The translations under genes were made by a program, and so were the position numbers. The notes under the pieces are model-generated. The model saw only the letters and a program-made list of their open reading frames with translations. It was not told the origin of the DNA and searched no databases. Shown piece after piece: positions 8,441-17,869 of a DNA stretch of 64,000 nt. This DNA is from Shinisaurus crocodilurus (Eukaryota > Chordata > Lepidosauria > Squamata > Shinisauridae): positions 1,178,001-1,242,000 of the forward strand of contig JAHFWL010001196.1 in the NCBI GenBank assembly GCA_021292165.1, written 5' to 3'. Within the stretch, counting starts at the first letter, position 1. The number at the start of each line of letters is the position of its first letter.

Positions 8441-9845
8441 CAAACAGGCTAATAGCCTGTAATTGGAGAGTTCGAGCCTGCACTGCCTCCTCTTACAGAT
8501 CTTGCGAAAGAAACGTAAGGATGGGTGAACAAGTGATGTTCAAGATCACTAGGATTCTCTAGCATATCATCTGTTCGTCCCGTGCCCAATTCCTGTTTGC
8601 AGTCGCTGCTCGCTTTGCACGAATGGGAAACTTGTGCGAACTGGGGAGCGATCGAACAGGAGATTTGTACCAATCTCCCCAGCTTTGTTGCAGATATCTT
8701 CCATAGGCTAAAGTGGGGCTGATTCAGTTTACTGAGGAAATCTGCACAAATCGAACTGGGAATCGGGAACAAGAGCCCATGTTCAACAATTTGTGAATAT
8801 TTTCGGTGGACTTGTGCTAGCGCTTGCATTCGGTGTTTCAAACAGAGCATACTTGCATGTTTTGCAAGCAGAAATGAAATTCACATACATCCCCTAATAG
8901 TTGCCTGTGTCTCATCCCTTTATTTCCAGCTTCAGTCACAGAGCTAGAAGAATAAATAACAGTAACTGATAGCAAAGACAGCGCTGGGTTACGCCTTAAG
9001 CAAATAAAGCTATTGTATTGCCATGCTGTAGCTGCCTATTTGCTGCTCTTAACAAAATTGTCACGCTGTTGCTGCTTTTCATGTGCATAACATGATATAA
9101 ATCTGTGTTATATTTGCTTCGACTACAGCACTATGACTTTAGAAAACTATAAAGAGCTTTGTGGCGCTGTAAAGACTAATACATTCATTATGGCATAAGC
9201 ATTTGTGGACTAGAGTCCACAAGAGGAAATGCCTCATCGAAAAAGGGGACACTAATTTTCATGTGCTAATTTATATGGACAGAATGCAGATCTGGAAATA
9301 CTGCGGCTTAAATAGAAATACAATAAAGTTGTCTGACCATGGTGGGGAAGACAGTGACTTGGTGAATGTGTCGTAGGGATGGTGGAGAGATCTGCAAAGG
9401 ACTCAAATGAGCTTGGATTTCTATGAATCTGACCCACGGATTCCACAGAGGACCAGCTTTTCCTGAGTCACATGGATTCCATGGACTTGTGGACCGCTTT
9501 TTTCACTTTCCATAATTTTACACATATTGTGTCATAGAAAAAAAATGAAAAATTTAAGAAAAAACAAACACCACCAACAACAAAAATGTGCATCCCCCCC
9601 TCCCACACACACACACAGACTAAAGCATGAAAATGCACATGGGGGTTTGCACATCTTCAGAAGTGTGAATTTGTGCCACTGTGAATTTGCACAAATGCGT
9701 ACCAGCACATTTGTGCAAAATCCGATTCCATCCATGAGCGGGCAACAGAATGGAAGGCAGCGGATAGTCTGCAAAACGACGACGGAATGGATTTAACAAT
9801 GTCTGTGCATCCCTACCTGTGTCTGCCTGCTGCCTAGCCTGCTGT
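8441..9845. other. Mostly unassigned; possible GGGATG-3 relics
   Basis: About 8518-8897 may be an aged GGGATG-3 copy: it begins AAGGATGGGTGAA, ends ACATCCCCTAA, and has GCACAAAT/TTTGCAAGC words inside. About 9500-9815 ends with GTGCATCCCTA and contains TTTGTGCAAAATCCG-type words, again like that family. Neither has a visible target duplication. No coding frame stands out. Confidence 0.3.
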
Positions 9846-10065
9846 CATGGAACTCCCTCCCTAGTGACCTTCGCCATGCCCCCTCCGCGATGAGCTTCCG
9901 CCGTGCATGAAAAACATGGTATTTCAGGCGGGAATATGGGGTGGGTTAGGATTTTAAAATAATTTTTAATACTGTTTTAAATTGTCATATTTTATTGTAT
10001 TGTTTTAATTGTACATCGCCCATGGTGGCCGGGTGGCTGGCCAGATGGGCGATTAATAAATATAA

Positions 10066-10096
<31 letters not shown>
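9846..10096 (+). mobile_element. L2-like LINE 3' end, truncated
   Basis: It starts within the last codons of the reverse transcriptase (GGAACTCCCTCCCTAGTGAC) and runs through the same 3' UTR as 4541-5280 to the tail GGCGATTAATAAATATAAT plus eight or so AAAT units. By eye it is close to the 5.1-kb copy. It is a typical short 5'-truncated LINE insertion. Confidence 0.85.
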
Positions 10097-10099
10097 AGG

Positions 10100-10500
10100 G
10101 TTTGGCTGTTGATGGACAACTCCAAGGCCCCTGGTTCTCCTACCCCTACGGAAAATCCTTCAAATAGAGGACTGTTCTATGTAAAGAAAGACACAAGGCC
10201 ACCCTAAGGCACACAGGAGGACAGGACTGTAGACTTCGTACAGAGTCTGTATGCTTCCCGGAGGCATCAAGCCACCCACTTTTGGGAATAGGACCCTGCT
10301 CTCAGTGTACCTTTCTTTGCTCTGTTCCACTCCTGCCAGGCTGCTCTTATGTTCTTCTGCAGTGTCCAAGGCCACACAAAGAGTTCATAGCAAAAGGGAA
10401 AATCCACACTCATCCTGCACCAATTTTTCATGAGTTTCAATTCTCATTGTAAAAGTTGCCATCTCAGGGGGGCATGGAAATGTTCATGAACAGCTTGAAC
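10100..10500. other. No recognised feature
   Basis: The only familiar word is a GCTCTTATGTTCTTCTG string near 10343, reminiscent of the family at 8185-8440. There is no usable frame. Confidence 0.3.
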
Positions 10501-10501
10501 C

Positions 10502-10806
10502 TAGGGATGTGTGAGGAATCTGATAGGGAGGTGAAAATGCGATGGATTTTCAAAATCCCCCCCCCGCCCCGGATTCCAGTTTGTTAGCCCCACACTGGTG
10601 TCAACCTGCTGTGGTGCAAGTCAAGCCAGCTTGTGGACTTCTGTCTGAAACACAGGCTGCGATTAGCACATTAAAAAAAAAAAAAAACCCACTCGGGAAA
10701 TTTGCACAAATCAGCACCTAAAAACCGTGTAGTTCTAGTGAAATTTTTGCAAATCACGCTAGGCCCACGTGGGTTCCGGGTGCTGATTTGTGCACATTTC
10801 TTTGCA
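10502..10806. mobile_element. GGGATG-2 element, left part (split by a LINE)
   Basis: It begins TAGGGATGTGTGAGGAATC and follows the GGGATG-2 order: GGTGAAAATGCGATGG, a CCCCGGATTCC block, CACACTGGTGTCAAC, GTCAAGCCAGCTTGTGG, an A-run, then alternating TTTGCACAAATC-type words. It stops near 10806, where LINE sequence begins. The right end resumes at about 11471. Confidence 0.7.
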
Positions 10807-11123
10807 ATAATGAGCAGTTAGTAATTAATTTCTCCAAATCCAAGGTGCTGGTGACTAGCAGAAGGAGAATTAAGCATAATTGGACCATACATGGAAACCC
10901 TATTGAGCAGGTATCGAGTTACAAATATTTAGGTATAGTTTTCAATTCCTCTGGATCTTGGTCCCCCCAAATAAAGCTTGCAGTAATGAATGCTCAGGAA
11001 AGTGTAGCAGCTTTAACTAGATTTTTTTATACCAAAGCGGGGCGACATGTTCCATCAGTAATTCAAGTATTCAAGGGTAAAGTTATCACCCAAATGCTCT
11101 ATGGATCCCAGCTGTTTGCTTGC

Positions 11124-11158
<35 letters not shown>

Positions 11159-11470
11159 TTTTATACCCCGCTCTTCAGCCAGAAAAGGCTCTCAGAGCGG
11201 CTTACACAAATTAATAATAATTGTTCTATTCTGCGCCCCTTCGAGATTGTTCAAACCAAATTTTTGAGAACTATTTTGGCCGTACCTGGTAGCTCCCTGT
11301 ACCCCTAATGTAGCTCTTCGCCTTGAGGCCGGCTTAGTTTCTATACGAGCACGTGCTAAAGTCCTTATGATTAACTATGGGCTAAAGCTTATTTTCTTTC
11401 CAGAGGGCTTGGCTGTGGTGACCCTATTGGATCCTTTCCAAATAGAATGGAAACACTTTCATTTTTTTAG
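10807..11470 (+). pseudogene. LINE reverse transcriptase C-terminal remnant
   Basis: The frame 10788-11267 encodes LVINFSKSKVLVTSRRR, then SYKYLGIVFNSSGSW and QMLYGSQLF, the post-catalytic thumb region of a non-LTR reverse transcriptase. After a 100-bp inserted tail (11115-11215) the same protein continues as EIVQTKFLRTILAVPGSSLYP, then with stops and shifts to about 11460. It appears to have inserted into a GGGATG-2 element whose halves lie on either side. The LINE clade is uncertain. Confidence 0.65.
11115..11215 (-). mobile_element. SINE/LINE tail insertion with (TTTA)n
   Basis: An array of about ten TTTA units is followed by TATACCCCGCTCTTCAGCC and CTCAGAGCGGCTTACA. In reverse complement this is a typical short reptile retroposon 3' end with an (TAAA)n tail. 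It interrupts the LINE frame at 10807-11470, so it is younger than that LINE. Confidence 0.6.
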
Positions 11471-11629
11471 CATTTTTTAAAAATGCACAAATCGTGGCCC
11501 GTCTTACAGATGGAAGTCTGTGGGGGAAAACACTGACTCGACCCGCTTCCTATCATCAGATCGGAAAGGAAAGGGCAGGAAATCTATTATGGTCAAATGA
11601 GCCAGATTTCCCTGTTTGGTGCATCCCTA
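11471..11629. mobile_element. GGGATG-2 element, right part
   Basis: An AAAAATGCACAAATCGTGG block, CAGATGGAAGTC, GACTCGACCCGCTTCC, ATCAGATCGGAAAGG, AATGAGCCAGATTTCC and the end GTGCATCCCTA match the right half of the uninterrupted copy at 17409-17869. No clear 8-bp duplication flanks the 10502-11629 composite. Confidence 0.7.
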
Positions 11630-11639
11630 CGTTGAGTCT

Positions 11640-12269
11640 CCACTCTTCTTTGAATCCCCTTCCCTCCAAGGGCACCTTTCTAATGTTAAAATGCAGTACT
11701 CAGCAGTTTAACCTAGTCCTGTGTAGAGACGTGCAGATTTTGTTGAACCCACTCTGTCTGTGTTTCTTGGATTGTCAGGCGTCTTTTGTTCCATTGTCTG
11801 CTCATTGACGGAATTGAAATCCACTCCACCCCCGCTTCAGAAAAGTATGCAAAAAAGCCAGCCGCAATTTATGCGCCTTTTGCTGGCACGTAACATTTTG
11901 CATAGTTTTCTTAGCTCAGCATGAAGTCAATGAGCAGAGTGTACAGAAAAGAGTGTTACACAGAGGAGGCTGAAAAGAGATCAGAGATGCATAAAATGTT
12001 GTGTGTGTGTGTCTGTTTTAAAGTGACATATATATTAGCATATTTTCAATTAGCCTTCATCTTTTCATATGACTAAACTTATGTACAATTCCTGAAAGTA
12101 AAAAATGGTTCACAACTTCACGGAATCTGTGTGCCTTGATACATACTGATTCGCAGTGGATTCAATGGGTCAAATTCACAGAAATCTAAAGAAATTTTGG
12201 AGAAATTCTCATGGGCTGGGTTTGGGGTTCTTGTGCACGTGATTGTCCTGTCTTTCATTGTACAATCAC
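11640..12269. other. No recognised feature
   Basis: There is a short TG run near 12000-12011. The ATTTGACCC/GAATTTC-type words around 12100-12220 resemble GGGATG-3 interiors only weakly. Confidence 0.3.
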
Positions 12270-12277
12270 CTATCTGG

Positions 12278-12967
12278 CAGGGATGTTGAAGAGTCCTTGG
12301 TCTCGAGTCACAAGTCGAGTCACGAGTCTTTGGACCCGAGTCTCGAGTCCGAGTCCAAGTCCTTGGTCCAAAATGGTGACTCACGAGTCCCGAGTCCCGA
12401 GTCACTCCCAAAGCTGACTCCACGAGTCCCTATTAAAATCAATGTGGTTCTTCCCCAACAAAATAAGGCCAGATGTGTGGCTTAAATAAATTCTAGGCAC
12501 AAGTGTGCCCTTTTATCTCAAAACTCTGCCACTGATTTTGACAAGAACAGACCAGGCAGACAAACCCAAAATAACCAGGCAGGCAGAGGAGGCGGGGAAC
12601 CCCAAAGCAGGCAGGCAGAGGCCTTTGTCTTGGACAATTCAACTGTGGAACTGGTCAAGAAGAGACCAGGCAGGCAGAGGAGGCTGGGAACCCCAAACAG
12701 GCAGGCAGAGGCAGCCAAACCCAAAATGTCTGAAAGGTTGCATTAGGAAAATGATTTTAAAAAATAAACTTGGATTGTTACTGCAACTGGGTCCAGGCAG
12801 CACCTGCAGGTGGCATCAAGCAAGGATGTTGACGAGTCCTTGGTCTCGAGTCCCGAGTCGAGTCTCGAGTCCCATTAAAAATATTGGGACTCGAGTCCGA
12901 GTCGAGTCAGAGGGGGGACTCAGTCCGATTCACGAGTCGAGTCCTCGAGTCCGAGTCCCCATCCCTG
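12278..12967. mobile_element. GGGATG-5 element B: hAT-type element with GAGTC arrays
   Basis: This 690-bp element starts CAGGGATGTTGAAGAGTCC and ends CCCCATCCCTG. An exact 8-bp duplication, ctatctgg, flanks it at 12270-12277 and 12968-12975. Its organisation is the same as the copy at 6864-7530: left GAGTC array, a non-coding middle with duplicated CAGGCAGGCAGAGG units, right GAGTC/GACTC array. It differs near 12790-12830, where copy A has other sequence. The two copies are independent insertions about 5.4 kb apart. Confidence 0.92.
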
Positions 12968-13199
12968 CTATCTGGCAATCTGTAGCCTCCTTGGCTACCT
13001 GCACATCAGTCAAACCTCAGGGAAAGACATTGTGAGGTAGTTCCTCTCATAGAGCTTCTCCAGTTCAGGAAAAGTGGGCAGCCTGGGAGGCTGCAGAACA
13101 ATGCAGAGATGTGTAATAGAGATAAAACACACACGGCAGCATCGGCCACCTTGCAGTGATTAATTAAACTCAACACCACCAAAAAGCAATTCAAAATGG

Positions 13200-13455
13200 A
13201 GAGCAAGTGTGGCATAGTGTTGGACTGGGACTCGGGAGATCCGGGTTCTACTAGTCCCCGCTCGGCCATGAAACTCACTGGGTGACTTTGGGCCAGTCAC
13301 TGACTCTCTCAGCCTCACCTACCTCACAGGGTTGTTGTGAGGATAAAATGGAGAGGAGGAGGAGGAGGAGGAGGAGGATTATGTAAGCCGCCTTGGGTTC
13401 CTTGAAGGAAAAAAGGCGGGGGTATAAATATAATAAATAAATAAATAAATAAAAA
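13200..13455 (+). mobile_element. tRNA-derived SINE (squamate type)
   Basis: The head has a pol III A-box-like GTGGCATAGTGTTGGACTGG and a B-box-like region GATCCGGGTTCT broken by a few extra bases. The body words GGTGACTTTGGGCCAGTCAC and CTCACAGGGTTGTTGTGAGG follow, then an expanded (GGA)n, and an L2-like tail (TAAGCCGCCTTGGGTTCCTTG, GGCGGGGGTATAAATATAAT) ending in AAATAAAT. The copy at 26962-27190 has the same order. The altered B box suggests this copy is not itself transcribed. Confidence 0.85.
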
Positions 13456-14160
13456 ATATACAATTTATTTTATATAAAATAAAATATACAATGACCTGGG
13501 AATGAAGCAAAACAATGGGAGCCTTTTTCATGCGGGAAGAAAAGGTTCAGGAAGATGGAGGGCAGATTTTGGCATAGCACCAGCTCCACCTCTTCCCCAG
13601 AGCAGGACACAACACTGCCCCGCTCACATCTGCTACAGGCTTTCAGGGAAGGAACGGTGTTATGAGCATATGCATTACAGTCAAGATGTCATCACCGTTC
13701 AGAAATTTAACATTGGAACAACCATGGGGGAGGTGCTGAACCCTGAAGAATGACAGCTAGAGCTGATCCTTTTTCTCAGCTGAGCCTTTTCTAAAGATTC
13801 TTAAAAATAAATAAATCTCCCTCCTAGAAATAAAAGGCAAAACTTTCTTCAGTGTGTGTGTGTGTGTGTGTGTGTGTGTTGGATGCCTTCCTTCTCCCCC
13901 CACACACACACAATTCCCCCCTTTCTCACACACACTCAGGTATGGGACATTGTGGAGGATGCAAAATGGATCCAGGGATGATACAGTTGCTTCCGTCGCC
14001 GCTTGCAGTGGCGGCACAAAAAACAACAACAACAACCCTTTGGAAAGAGAGAATGATGCTGTGCTACAACCCTTGCCAATAGGTTGAGAAACGTTTGGAG
14101 AATTTATCCGACCCCTTGAAGAAATCTGGCAAAATTGTCCCCATAATTTCTCTGCCCACA
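13456..14160. other. Unassigned, with a (TG)n microsatellite
   Basis: A (TG)n run at about 13853-13879 is followed by (CA)-rich patches and CAACAACAAC near 14024. No coding frame or shared repeat was found. Confidence 0.4.
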
Positions 14161-14202
14161 AATGGGGGGGGGAGGTTTTTGAGAGGCCGTTTGTGCACAG
14201 GC

Positions 14203-14267
14203 AGATCCAGTTTTAGCCTGGCTTCCCCAACCTGCTTCCTTCCAGATGTTTTGGATTTCAAGTTCTA
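14203..14267. mobile_element. Left part of a hAT element (CCTTCCCCAACCT group), split
   Basis: GCCTGGCTTCCCCAACCTGC then TTCCAGATGTTTTGGATTTCAA is the left half of a palindromic hAT-type element. Its right half, TTTCAACTCCCATTGGCCCC...GAAGACTGG, is at 14821-14923. The GGGATG-1 insertion separates the two halves. Confidence 0.6.
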
Positions 14268-14820
14268 GGGATGTATTAAAAAACTGATGGGGGGCTGAAG
14301 TAGGGGCGAACTCGCCCTGCTCGACCCCCAAGCCCTGCGTAACTTACCTTTCCCCAGCTCGGCTCACATTCCTGATCCCCAGTGTTAGTCTTCCAGGTCC
14401 CCAGCGCTACATATTTTACGTACAAAACAGGGGGGGAAACCACCTTAAAGCGGCCACGATTTGCGTAAGCGGCGCTTAAGGAGGTTTTCCCTGTTTTCTA
14501 CATAAATTACGTAGCGCCGGGGACCTGGAAGTGCACAGATCCAATTTTAACCTGGCTTCCCCAACCTGGTTCCTTCCAGATGTTTTAGGGATGTATAAAA
14601 AAATTGATGGGGGGTTGAAGTGGAGGCAAACTCACCCCGCTCGACCCCCCCCCCCAAGCCCCACGTAACTTACCTTTCCCCAGCTCGGCTCCCGGAAGTG
14701 CCGCGAGCGGCTTGGCAACTGCATCAGCTGGCGGTCGACAAGCAGCACTGGAGCGATCACGGCGGGGGAGACCGCTGAGCGTCCGGTGCGCGGATGAACC
14801 GGTAGGTCCACATCCCTAAA
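14268..14820. mobile_element. GGGATG-1 element with an internal tandem duplication
   Basis: It starts TAGGGATGTATTAAAAAACTG and ends CACATCCCTAA. The flanks atttcaag (14257-14264) and atttcaac (starting at about 14821) agree at 7 of 8 bases. Inside is the GGGATG-1 hairpin: CCAGCGCTAC...TTTACGTA is mirrored by TACATAAATTACGTAGCGCCGG. About 150 bp (14203-14352), including the preceding hAT left end, is repeated at 14537-14686, so a tandem duplication happened after the insertion. Confidence 0.7.
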
Positions 14821-14923
14821 TTTCAACTCCCATTGGCCCCAGCCAGCATGGCCAATGGTCAGGAATCATGGGAGTTGCCATCCAAAGCACCTGAAGGGCA
14901 CCAAACTGGGGAAGACTGGTTTA
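14821..14923. mobile_element. Right part of the split hAT element
   Basis: TTTCAACTCCCATTGGCCCC, CAGCATGGCCAATGGTCAGG, GGGAGTTGCCATCC and the end GGGGAAGACTGG complement the left half at 14203-14267 (CCTTCCAGATG, TTTCCCCAACC). This is the common 100-140 bp palindromic hAT family also seen at 25421, 44603 and 47653. Confidence 0.6.
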
Positions 14924-15051
14924 TCAAAATAAATCAAAATATCAGATCAGATCAAAATATGCATTTAAAGAGACAGATTGATAGAAAACACACATTTAAA
15001 TATGTGTGTTAAAATGAACATTTTGAGAGCGATTTTTTTGGGGGGGGTACA

Positions 15052-15150
15052 TAGATTCATAGATCATAGAGTTGGAAGGAGCCTACAAGGCTATCGAGTC
15101 CAACCCCCTGCTCAATGCAGGAAACTAGAGGAGGGGTCTCCCATCCAAGT
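15052..15150 (-). mobile_element. CR1 LINE 3' end
   Basis: The reverse complement ends in the CR1-type ATCTATGAATCTATG tail. The plus strand reads AGATTCATAGATCATAGAGTTGGAAGG, then CTACAAGGCTATCGAGTCC and CCCCCTGCTCAATGCAGG, diagnostic words of amniote CR1 3' UTRs. It is a short 5'-truncated copy. Confidence 0.85.
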
Positions 15151-15154
15151 GATA

Positions 15155-15395
15155 AGATATCCAGAGACCATGAATGCTCTTCTTTTATCAGAGTTGGCTT
15201 TTGGGGGGCCATTTAGGGTTGCAAAGGGTGAGCACTTGTTGGGAGCAGAAGGATCCTGACACTTGGATAGACATTCAGAACAAAAGTGAGATGTTATTAG
15301 TGGGAGGGAAAGAGGCCCCCTTTAATAACAGATGGGAGAGAAAGAAAAGTTATTCTTGAAGAAGAAGAAGAAGAAGGAGGAGGAGGAGGAGGTGT
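15155..15395 (+). repeat. Direct repeat unit, copy 1
   Basis: About 240 bp starting AGATATCCAGAGACCATGAA and ending in GAA/GGA triplets recurs at 16006-16250 with only a handful of differences. The offset is 851 bp. No frame or known family is evident, so this looks like a local segmental duplication, not a transposon. Confidence 0.9.
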
Positions 15396-15711
15396 TCTGA
15401 CCGTGCTTAGCTTTCCACATTCAGACAAGCTGAGCCAGCGTGAGCCACAGGCCTGTAACATGTATGGAAACAGAATGGAATTGAATTATGGATAAAACAT
15501 TGAAAAACTGTCATGAACTGAGAACAGGCAGCATTGTCCATTCATTCATATTGGTTACTCTTATGCTTTGGAAAGTTTCTCTTTTCCCCCCCTTCTCCTA
15601 CTGCAAGTGATAACTGTGTAAGAAAAATACACCATGCACAATCATCCTAGCACTTAAAGCATTTGTTATACCACGTTGGGGTCATCCCACGGCTCATGTC
15701 AATCACTGTAT

Positions 15712-15714
15712 TAT

Positions 15715-15776
<62 letters not shown>
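15712..15776 (+). repeat. (TG)n(AG)n compound microsatellite
   Basis: About 13 TG units are followed directly by about 20 AG units. The dinucleotides are pure. Confidence 0.95.
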
Positions 15777-15778
<2 letters not shown>

Positions 15779-16005
15779 TTTATTTTGAAAGCGCCAGCCA
15801 CCATCCTGTCAGGAGTACAATCGCATTGCCTGAGGGCTTGTGAAAAATATCATTTTGCTCCCTAATTGCCATCTTTCCTAATGCATCGTGCCCGCATCTT
15901 TAAGCACAGGCAAGCGAGGAAAAGTTTCACTACATGCCCAGCAATAAATCTCAAGGCCTTTACCAGGAAAAAGAAGAAGCTTTGCCTCAGAAAGGTGTAA
16001 TTAAC
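15777..16005. other. Unassigned sequence between the direct repeats
   Basis: It is not repeated elsewhere in the window and has a balanced composition. It could be ordinary unique DNA or a conserved non-coding element; only a cross-species alignment would tell. Confidence 0.3.
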
Positions 16006-16250
16006 AGATATCCAGAGACCATGAATGCTCTTCTTTTATCAGAATTGGCTTTTGGGGGGCCATTTAGGGTTGCAAAGGGTGAGCACTTATTGGGAGCAGA
16101 AGGTTCCTGACACTTGGATAGACATTCAGAACAAAAGAGAGATGTTATTAGTGGGAGGGAAAGAGGCCCCCTTTAATAACAGATGGGAGAGAAAGAAAAG
16201 TTATTATTGAAGAAGAAGGAGGAGGAGGAGGAGGAGGAGGAGGAGGTGTT
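16006..16250 (+). repeat. Direct repeat unit, copy 2
   Basis: This is the second copy of 15155-15395, including the terminal GAA/GGA triplet run, which differs in length between the copies. Confidence 0.9.
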
Positions 16251-16281
16251 CTCGCGAGCCGAGCTGGGGAAACATGTAGGG

Positions 16282-16972
16282 CAGGGGTCTTCAAACTAAG
16301 GCCCATGGGCCACATCCGGCCCACCTTGCCTTTTTATCTGGCCCGCTGGCCGATCAGTGGAAGCAGACTTTTTTTTTTTTAACTCTTTCGCTTCAAGCGC
16401 TGATTCTTTTAATTCTTTTCCATAATATGGAAAAATTAGTGGTGGTGTTTTACCTCTTATGTATGAGCTGATGTAGCTAAGTCAGATTTCTAATGTTTCA
16501 AAAATGCTACTTTGGATTGAAGCAGAGTATGCTCATTTGTGCGATGGCAAAAACAAAAGTATATTTGTGTTAGGCATGAAACAATTGTGCAACTATATAT
16601 GTAAATACCACCAGCCCTGCCAGGAGTATTCATTAATATTCCCTCTTCTTCCCTCCCCGTTCCTTTTTCCTTGTGTGTCATGTCTTTTTAGATTGTAAGC
16701 CTGTGGGCAGGGACTGTCTTGTTAATTGCTGTAAACCGCCCAGAGAGCTTCGGCTATTGGACAGTATAAAAATGAAATAAATAAAATAAAATAACTTTCC
16801 ATTTAAGGGGGGAAAATTCACCCCTATCAAGTAAAAAAAAAAAAAAAAGGACCCGGGTCCTTTTTTTTCACTTGATCCATTTGTTCATATTTTTTTCAAA
16901 CTATAGTCCGGCCCTCCAACAGTCTGAGGGACAATGAACTGGCCCCCTGTTTAAAAAGTTTGAGGACCCCTG
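16282..16972. mobile_element. hAT element with CAGGGGTCTTCAAACT ends, 691 bp
   Basis: The 16-bp terminal inverted repeats (CAGGGGTCTTCAAACT at the left, AGTTTGAGGACCCCTG at the right) differ at one base. An exact 8-bp duplication, atgtaggg, flanks it (16274-16281 and 16973-16980). The subterminal words GGCCCATGGGCCACATCCGG and GGCCCTCCAACAGTCTGAGG recall the Charlie/OposCharlie-type hAT families known to have moved between vertebrates. That identification is from memory and unverified. No transposase remains; a LINE-tail insertion sits inside at 16608-16800. Confidence 0.9.
16608..16800 (+). mobile_element. Retroposon 3' end (AACCGCCCAGAGAGCTTCGG family)
   Basis: The words ACCAGCCCTGCCAGGAGTATT, TTCCTTGTGTGTCATGTC, GATTGTAAGCC, GGGCAGGGACTGTCTTG, AAACCGCCCAGAGAGCTTCGG and TATAAAAATGAAATAAATAA match 24273-24460 in order. 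It lies inside the hAT element and is probably a 5'-truncated L2/CR1-like LINE or a SINE tail. Confidence 0.75.
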
Positions 16973-17061
16973 ATGTAGGGTGAGCAGAGCTTGGGGGGTC
17001 AAGCCCGGTGAGTTCGCCAGACTTCCACCCCCCAATCAAGCTCCGTGCACATCACTAGCCT

Positions 17062-17408
17062 AAATGCAAATTGGGTACATTGTCATGTACTATTCTGGGA
17101 GGCGCAGATCGGGTTAATCCATTAAAAAAAATAAAAATCACATAGCGAATTTCTCACCCATCCTTAGGAAAAAAAATGGGGAGGACCATTATGCAACCCC
17201 AAGCTCCTTAGAGGAAGGACGGTTCCAAAAATAATTCTTTTAAAAAAGTTGATCAAATGAAGTAGATACAGAACTGAGCCCACAATGGCTCCATTTACTA
17301 TTGGGTGGTTGCATATCCCCTACTCATATCTACTGGCATGGAAAGGAACCAAAAAAGGCTGCCTTTCTATAACATGCCTCTATAATGCAGATAATTTTCT
17401 TCTATGGA
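17062..17408. other. No recognised feature
   Basis: AT-rich sequence without shared repeat words or a usable frame. Confidence 0.3.
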
Positions 17409-17869
17409 TAGGTTTGTGTGAGGAATCCAATAGGGGGGTGAAAATCAGATGGGTTTTCACAATTCAGCCCCCCAGATTCTGGTTCACCAGCCCTGCACTA
17501 GCACCAACTCACAATGCTGTGAGTCGAGCCAACTCACAGACTTCCGTCTCTAAGATGAGCTGCAATTTACACATTTTTTTAAAAAAAACAACTGCTAAGG
17601 TTATTGGCATAAATTTACTCAATTTGCACACATAGGCACCCGAAAAGCATGTGATCTGCACACAGTGATTTGCACGATTCATGTAAACTTACACAATTTG
17701 CGTAAATTTCCTTTGTGTTTTTTTTAAAAAATGCACCACCCTCGGCCCATCTTACAAAGTCTACGGAACAGCCCCCGACTTGGCCCGCTTCTGATCATTG
17801 GATCAGAAGCAGGCAGGAAGTCCATCGGGCTGAAATGAGCTGGACTTCCCAGCGTCAGCACATCCCTAC
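17409..17869. mobile_element. GGGATG-2 element, uninterrupted copy
   Basis: The left end is TAGGTTTGTGTGAGGAATCC (a mutated GGGATG) and the right end is CAGCACATCCCTA. The order is: GGTGAAAATCAGATGG, CACTAGCACCAACTC, GTGAGTCGAGCCAACTCAC, GACTTCCGTCTC, AT-rich alternating TTTGCACAxxx words, GAAGTCCATCGGGCTGAAATGAGC. The two ends fold partly on each other (GACTTCCGTC with GGAAGTCC). No target duplication is obvious. Confidence 0.7.

Larger units (their letters stand above)
16251..17060 (-). mobile_element. GGGATG-1 fragment, minus strand, split by a hAT element
   Basis: Left piece (16251-16281): TCTCGCGAGCCGAGCTGGGG. Right piece (16973-17060): GGGTGAGCAGAGCTTGGGG, CCCGGTGAGTTCGCC, CCACCCCCCAATCAAGCTCC, GTGCACATCAC. 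In reverse complement these follow the GGGATG-1 order seen at 31327-31651. Only the half up to the hairpin is present. Confidence 0.65.

Noticed and set aside
13852..14161. Cys-Val repeat frames on both strands
   Set aside because: They result from the (TG)n/(CA)n tracts.
15052..15395. Treating the 240-bp direct repeat as a CR1 extension
   Set aside because: The CR1 words end at about 15150, and the second copy at 16006 has no CR1 next to it.
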